From the NCBI GenBank assembly GCA_024710005.1, contig JANJVQ010000014.1, forward strand, positions 1 through 64,000: a stretch of DNA of 64,000 nucleotides. Reading direction: 5' to 3'. Both the position numbers and the translations under genes were made by a program. Shown in pieces: positions 61,012 to 64,000 of the stretch. The notes beneath the pieces are model-generated. The model had not been told where the DNA came from, did not search any database, and saw nothing but the letters and a program-made list of their open reading frames with translations. The stretch comes from Paludibacter sp. (GTDB lineage: Bacteria; Bacteroidota; Bacteroidia; Bacteroidales; Paludibacteraceae). Position 1 is the stretch's first letter, and each line of letters opens with the position of its first letter.

Positions 61012-61120
61012 GTCTACGGTCTACGGTCTACGGTCTCCAGACTCCGGTCTATAGAAACCTGATCGTTATTCACTATTCGCTATTCGCTATTCGTTATTCG
61101 CTTTCCGTTTTCCGCTTTCC
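61012..61120. repeat. Two heptamer arrays between hisF and mtaB
   Basis: First array (61012-61053): GTCTACG three times, then GTCTCCA, GACTCCG, GTCTATA. Second array (61065-61120): eight units of GTTATTC, ACTATTC, GCTATTC (twice), GTTATTC, GCTTTCC, GTTTTCC and GCTTTCC. The second array runs into the 3' end of mtaB. Confidence 0.88.
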
Positions 61121-62424
61121 GCTTTTAACGCGTTTCCTTCATCATTCCAATCCCCTAATTGCACCATTTCCACCGTGTTAATGCGGTTGCGGTCAGCTGG
61201 TTTTTCGACACGGATGTAATTGGAGGTGAAACCTACCATGTTATCGCCGTGATTGCGGCTTTCCCATAATACAGGATAGGTTTTACCCCGATGCTTTTCG
61301 TAGAACGCTTTTGTTTTTTTCTCTGAAAGCAAATGCAGGATGTCGCTTCTTCTTTTCTTTTCGGTGACAGAGTTGTGATGCTCGATTTCCAGCATTTTCG
61401 TGCCGGCTCTTTCCGAATAGGTAAACACGTGCAGTTGTGAAATATCTAATGAATCGATGAAACGACAGGATTCTTCAAACAGTTCGGCAGTTTCTCCATG
61501 TACTCCTACAATCACATCCACTCCGATGAAAGCATCCGGCAACACAGACTTGATTTTCTCCACCCGGCGGGCAAAGAGTTCCCGGTCATACTTCCTTTTC
61601 ATCAGCTTCAGTACCTCATTTGTTCCCGATTGTAGCGGGATATGGAAATGCGGCATGATTCTTTTGCTTTGCGACACAAAGGTAATAATTTCATCCGAAA
61701 GGAGATTGGGCTCGATGGAAGAAATCCGGAAACGGACATCAGCTTCGATATTATCCAGCGCTTTGACCAAATCGAAGAAACTTTCACCCGTACTTCTGCC
61801 AAAATCACCGATATTCACACCCGTAAGTACAATTTCCTTTGCACCTTCGCGGATGGCTTCTTTAGCCATTTCAACCGTTTCGGCTACCGAAGCGCTGCGA
61901 CTTCTACCCCTGGCCATCGGGATGGTGCAATAGGTACAGAAATAATCGCAGCCATCCTGTACTTTCAGAAAGTAACGGGTACGATCGTCACGGGAGCAGG
62001 AAGGCTTGAATTCTCTCACCTTTTTCACGGAACCATGGTGTATAACGGCGGAATCGTCTTTGTTTAAATTACGCAGGTATTCCAGGATACTGAACTTCTC
62101 GTTCGCTCCCAGTACTAAGTTTACTCCTTCTATTTTGGCAATCTCCTCCGGCTTAAGCTGGGCATAACAGCCTGTAACCACCATCAGGGCATTCGGATGC
62201 TGACGGTGTAATTTACCAATTGCCTGGCGGCATTTGCGGTCGGCCACATCGGTCACCGAGCAGGTGTTGATGACGCAAACGTCGGCTTGTTCACCGGATT
62301 TTGCTTTGACGAAGCCCTCTTCGCGCATCTTTTTTCCGATGGCAGAGGTCTCGGCAAAGTTCAGTTTACACCCAAGCGTGTGAAAGACAACCTTTTTATT
62401 GTTGAATACAGAATGATCGATCAT
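61087..62424 (-). CDS. mtaB: tRNA (t6A37) methylthiotransferase MtaB
   Basis: 445 residues. MiaB-like radical-SAM enzyme: N-terminal UPF0004 domain with FHTLGCKLN and VINTCSVT, radical-SAM CxxxCxxC in GCDYFCTYC, and a TRAM-like C-terminus. It makes ms2t6A at tRNA position 37. The last ~12 residues ([12 protein letters not shown]) and the stop codon are encoded by the heptamer array, so the end of the gene has been replaced by repeat DNA. Confidence 0.93.
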   Translation of the reverse strand: MIDHSVFNNKKVVFHTLGCKLNFAETSAIGKKMREEGFVKAKSGEQADVCVINTCSVTDVADRKCRQAIGKLHRQHPNALMVVTGCYAQLKPEEIAKIEGVNLVLGANEKFSILEYLRNLNKDDSAVIHHGSVKKVREFKPSCSRDDRTRYFLKVQDGCDYFCTYCTIPMARGRSRSASVAETVEMAKEAIREGAKEIVLTGVNIGDFGRSTGESFFDLVKALDNIEADVRFRISSIEPNLLSDEIITFVSQSKRIMPHFHIPLQSGTNEVLKLMKRKYDRELFARRVEKIKSVLPDAFIGVDVIVGVHGETAELFEESCRFIDSLDISQLHVFTYSERAGTKMLEIEHHNSVTEKKRRSDILHLLSEKKTKAFYEKHRGKTYPVLWESRNHGDNMVGFTSNYIRVEKPADRNRINTVEMVQLGDWNDEGNALKAESGKRKANNE

Positions 62425-62466
62425 GAAATGAAAAAATGAGCCACAAAGTTACGTTATTTTGGCGAT

Positions 62467-63099
62467 TTACAGATACTCAAACAATTCCTGCGTGCTTTTT
62501 CTTACTTTCGGCAGGCGTGCGTTGTAGTCAGTTTCCTCGTCGCGGTAACCGATGGCGAGCATGCAGACAGAACCTAAGTTCCGTTCGTGTAAATTTAAGA
62601 GTTTGTCCAATGCTTCAGGACTAAAACCTTCTATGGGTACAGAATCCACCTCTTCATCCGCAGCAGTTGCCAGTCCGAATCCAAGGGCGATATAGGCCTG
62701 ACGGGCAGCCCACTGGAAATTAGCATCAGCCGGAGCGCCTACCAATCCATTCATCATGTTGCGGTAAGCTATCACCTTTTCTTTTGCTAACATCGGCCGG
62801 GTTTTGTTAATCAGTTCGAAGTAGGTGTCTAAGATTTCATCCGTCACCTTTCGATAGCAGGCAAAAATAATTACCTGCGAGGCATTTGGAATTTGTGGTT
62901 GTCCGGGTGCAGCCACTTCGAAAATTTTGTTCTTTATCTCCTGAGATTCAACCACTAAAATTTTATAAGGCTGCAATCCCATCGAAGTAGGGGCTAAACG
63001 GATGGATTCGAGTATGTTGTCAACTTTGTCCTGCGGTAACTTTTTACCGTTCATTTGTTTGCTTGCGTAACGCTTGCTTAGTTTTGTTATCAATGTCAT
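62467..63099 (-). CDS. Nitroreductase-family protein
   Basis: 210 residues. FMN-dependent nitroreductase fold with LSKRYASKQMNGKKL, RLAPTSMGLQPYKILVV and a late SVCMLAIGYRDEETDYN. Uses NAD(P)H to reduce nitro compounds or quinones; the natural substrate is unknown. Its -7 element is at 63142-63149. Confidence 0.9.
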   Translation of the reverse strand: MTLITKLSKRYASKQMNGKKLPQDKVDNILESIRLAPTSMGLQPYKILVVESQEIKNKIFEVAAPGQPQIPNASQVIIFACYRKVTDEILDTYFELINKTRPMLAKEKVIAYRNMMNGLVGAPADANFQWAARQAYIALGFGLATAADEEVDSVPIEGFSPEALDKLLNLHERNLGSVCMLAIGYRDEETDYNARLPKVRKSTQELFEYL

Positions 63100-63141
63100 T
63101 TGGGTTTTAAAAATAAAGAAATTATTCAGTAATCATAAACA

Positions 63142-63190
63142 CAAAAGTAGGCCTTTTGTTTAAGAAATACATCATTTTTTTGTACTTTTG
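63142..63190. promoter_or_regulatory. Divergent promoters of the nitroreductase and ffh genes
   Basis: Minus-strand TACTTTTG (63149-63142) serves the nitroreductase gene, 42 bp upstream of its ATG. Plus-strand TACTTTTG (63183-63190) serves ffh, 45 bp before its ATG. Both match TAnnTTTG. Confidence 0.6.
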
Positions 63191-63235
63191 CATCGCTTTA
63201 ATATTTTGAAACAAGAATACAGATAAAGATACAAT

Positions 63236-64000
63236 ATGTTTGAATCGTTAAGTGAAAGATTAGATCGGTCGTTTAAGATACTGAAGGGCGAAGGCAGAAT
63301 TACTGAAATCAACGTGGCAGAAACGCTCAAGGATGTGCGGAAAGCGTTGTTGGATGCCGACGTGAACTTCAAGATTGCCAAGACTTTTACCGATACCGTG
63401 AAGGAAAAGGCGTTGGGTCAGAATGTACTCACCTCAGTGAAACCTTCTCAATTGATGGTGAAAATCGTGCACGATGAGCTGGCAGAACTGATGGGCGGTC
63501 AGAGTGTTGACATAGATTTAAAAGGCAATCCGGCCATCATCCTGATGTCGGGCTTGCAGGGTTCCGGTAAAACGACTTTCTCCGGTAAGTTAGCCAACCT
63601 GCTGAAAAACAAGAGAGGTAAACGTCCGCTCCTGGTGGCGTGCGACGTGTATCGTCCCGCTGCCATTGAGCAGTTGAAGGTGTTGGGCGAACAATTGCAA
63701 GTGCCGGTATATTCAGAGCCTGAAAGTAAAAATCCGGTGGCTATTGCAGAAGCTGCCATCAAATACGCGAAACAGCATTACCATGATGTGGTAATTGTCG
63801 ATACAGCCGGTCGTTTGGCGATTGATGAGATGATGATGACCGAGATTGCAGCCATCAAGAAAGCCTTGAAACCACAGGAAATCCTGTTTGTAGTCGATTC
63901 CATGACCGGTCAGGATGCCGTGAATACAGCCAAAGAGTTTAACGAGAGACTCGATTTCGACGGTGTTATCCTGACGAAGTTAGATGGTGATACCCGCGGT
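63236..64000 (+). CDS. ffh: Signal recognition particle protein Ffh, 5' part
   Basis: The first 255 codons of an open frame cut by the window end. N-domain (1-~95) with [13 protein letters not shown] and [15 protein letters not shown]-domain P-loop GLQGSGKT (106-113), [17 protein letters not shown] and [10 protein letters not shown]. This is the SRP54 GTPase that targets membrane proteins to the translocon with FtsY. The rest (late G-domain and M-domain) is beyond the window. Confidence 0.95.
   Translation, partial: MFESLSERLDRSFKILKGEGRITEINVAETLKDVRKALLDADVNFKIAKTFTDTVKEKALGQNVLTSVKPSQLMVKIVHDELAELMGGQSVDIDLKGNPAIILMSGLQGSGKTTFSGKLANLLKNKRGKRPLLVACDVYRPAAIEQLKVLGEQLQVPVYSEPESKNPVAIAEAAIKYAKQHYHDVVIVDTAGRLAIDEMMMTEIAAIKKALKPQEILFVVDSMTGQDAVNTAKEFNERLDFDGVILTKLDGDTRG

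Overview
This window looks like a chromosomal segment of a Bacteroidota species, most likely of the order Bacteroidales. Many genes carry the Bacteroidota -7 promoter element (TAnnTTTG), several secreted proteins end in type IX secretion (T9SS) sorting domains, and the window holds a TonB-dependent receptor with a carboxypeptidase-like N-domain, a complete Bat aerotolerance operon and Ser-type sulfatases. No rRNA, tRNA, CRISPR array or prophage was seen.

Layout. (1) 1-5.1 kb: typA/bipA flanked by 7-bp tandem-repeat arrays, a LytTR regulator with a LiaF-like membrane protein, and an AAA ATPase whose promoter overlaps two identical palindromes. (2) 5.2-11.9 kb: an orphan lipoprotein abutting an IS1595-like element, a large secreted GH13 enzyme, and a BlaI/BlaR1-like pair with two abutting operators. 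(3) 12-26.8 kb: a phosphate region with a beta-helix lipoprotein, a MORN-type protein, a small carboxypeptidase-like protein, an OprP-type porin, PhoB/PhoR-like proteins, a SUMF1 lipoprotein, an SDR epimerase, a PiT-DUF47 phosphate transporter, a TonB-dependent receptor and a TetR regulator. (4) 27-41.4 kb: an eight-gene operon for a sulfated glycan (two paralogous clan GH-A hydrolases, an esterase, two GH2 enzymes, three S1 sulfatases) ending in a strong terminator. (5) 41.5-45.4 kb: a decaying T9SS protein gene broken by a nonsense codon and an IS4-like element, then an esterase remnant. (6) 45.4-47.2 kb: an ECF sigma / anti-sigma / CpxP-like stress module. (7) 47.4-64 kb: purL with an in-frame palindromic insertion, the moxR-DUF58-batA-E-PAP2 operon, hisF, mtaB, a nitroreductase and the 5' part of ffh.

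The most notable result is in region 3. Six promoters carry heptamers related to TGTAACA repeated every 11 bp, as in a PhoB box, and in all six the repeat frame ends exactly 9 bp before the -7 element. They lie in front of the beta-helix lipoprotein, the small carboxypeptidase-like protein, the porin, phoB itself, the PiT transporter and the TonB-dependent receptor. This points to one PhoB regulon that includes an outer-membrane uptake route (TonB receptor, porin, beta-helix lipoprotein). Other themes are a dispersed family of heptamer arrays, one of which encodes the end of mtaB, and a palindrome that has inserted in frame into purL. No stretch longer than about 300 bases lacks a gene.
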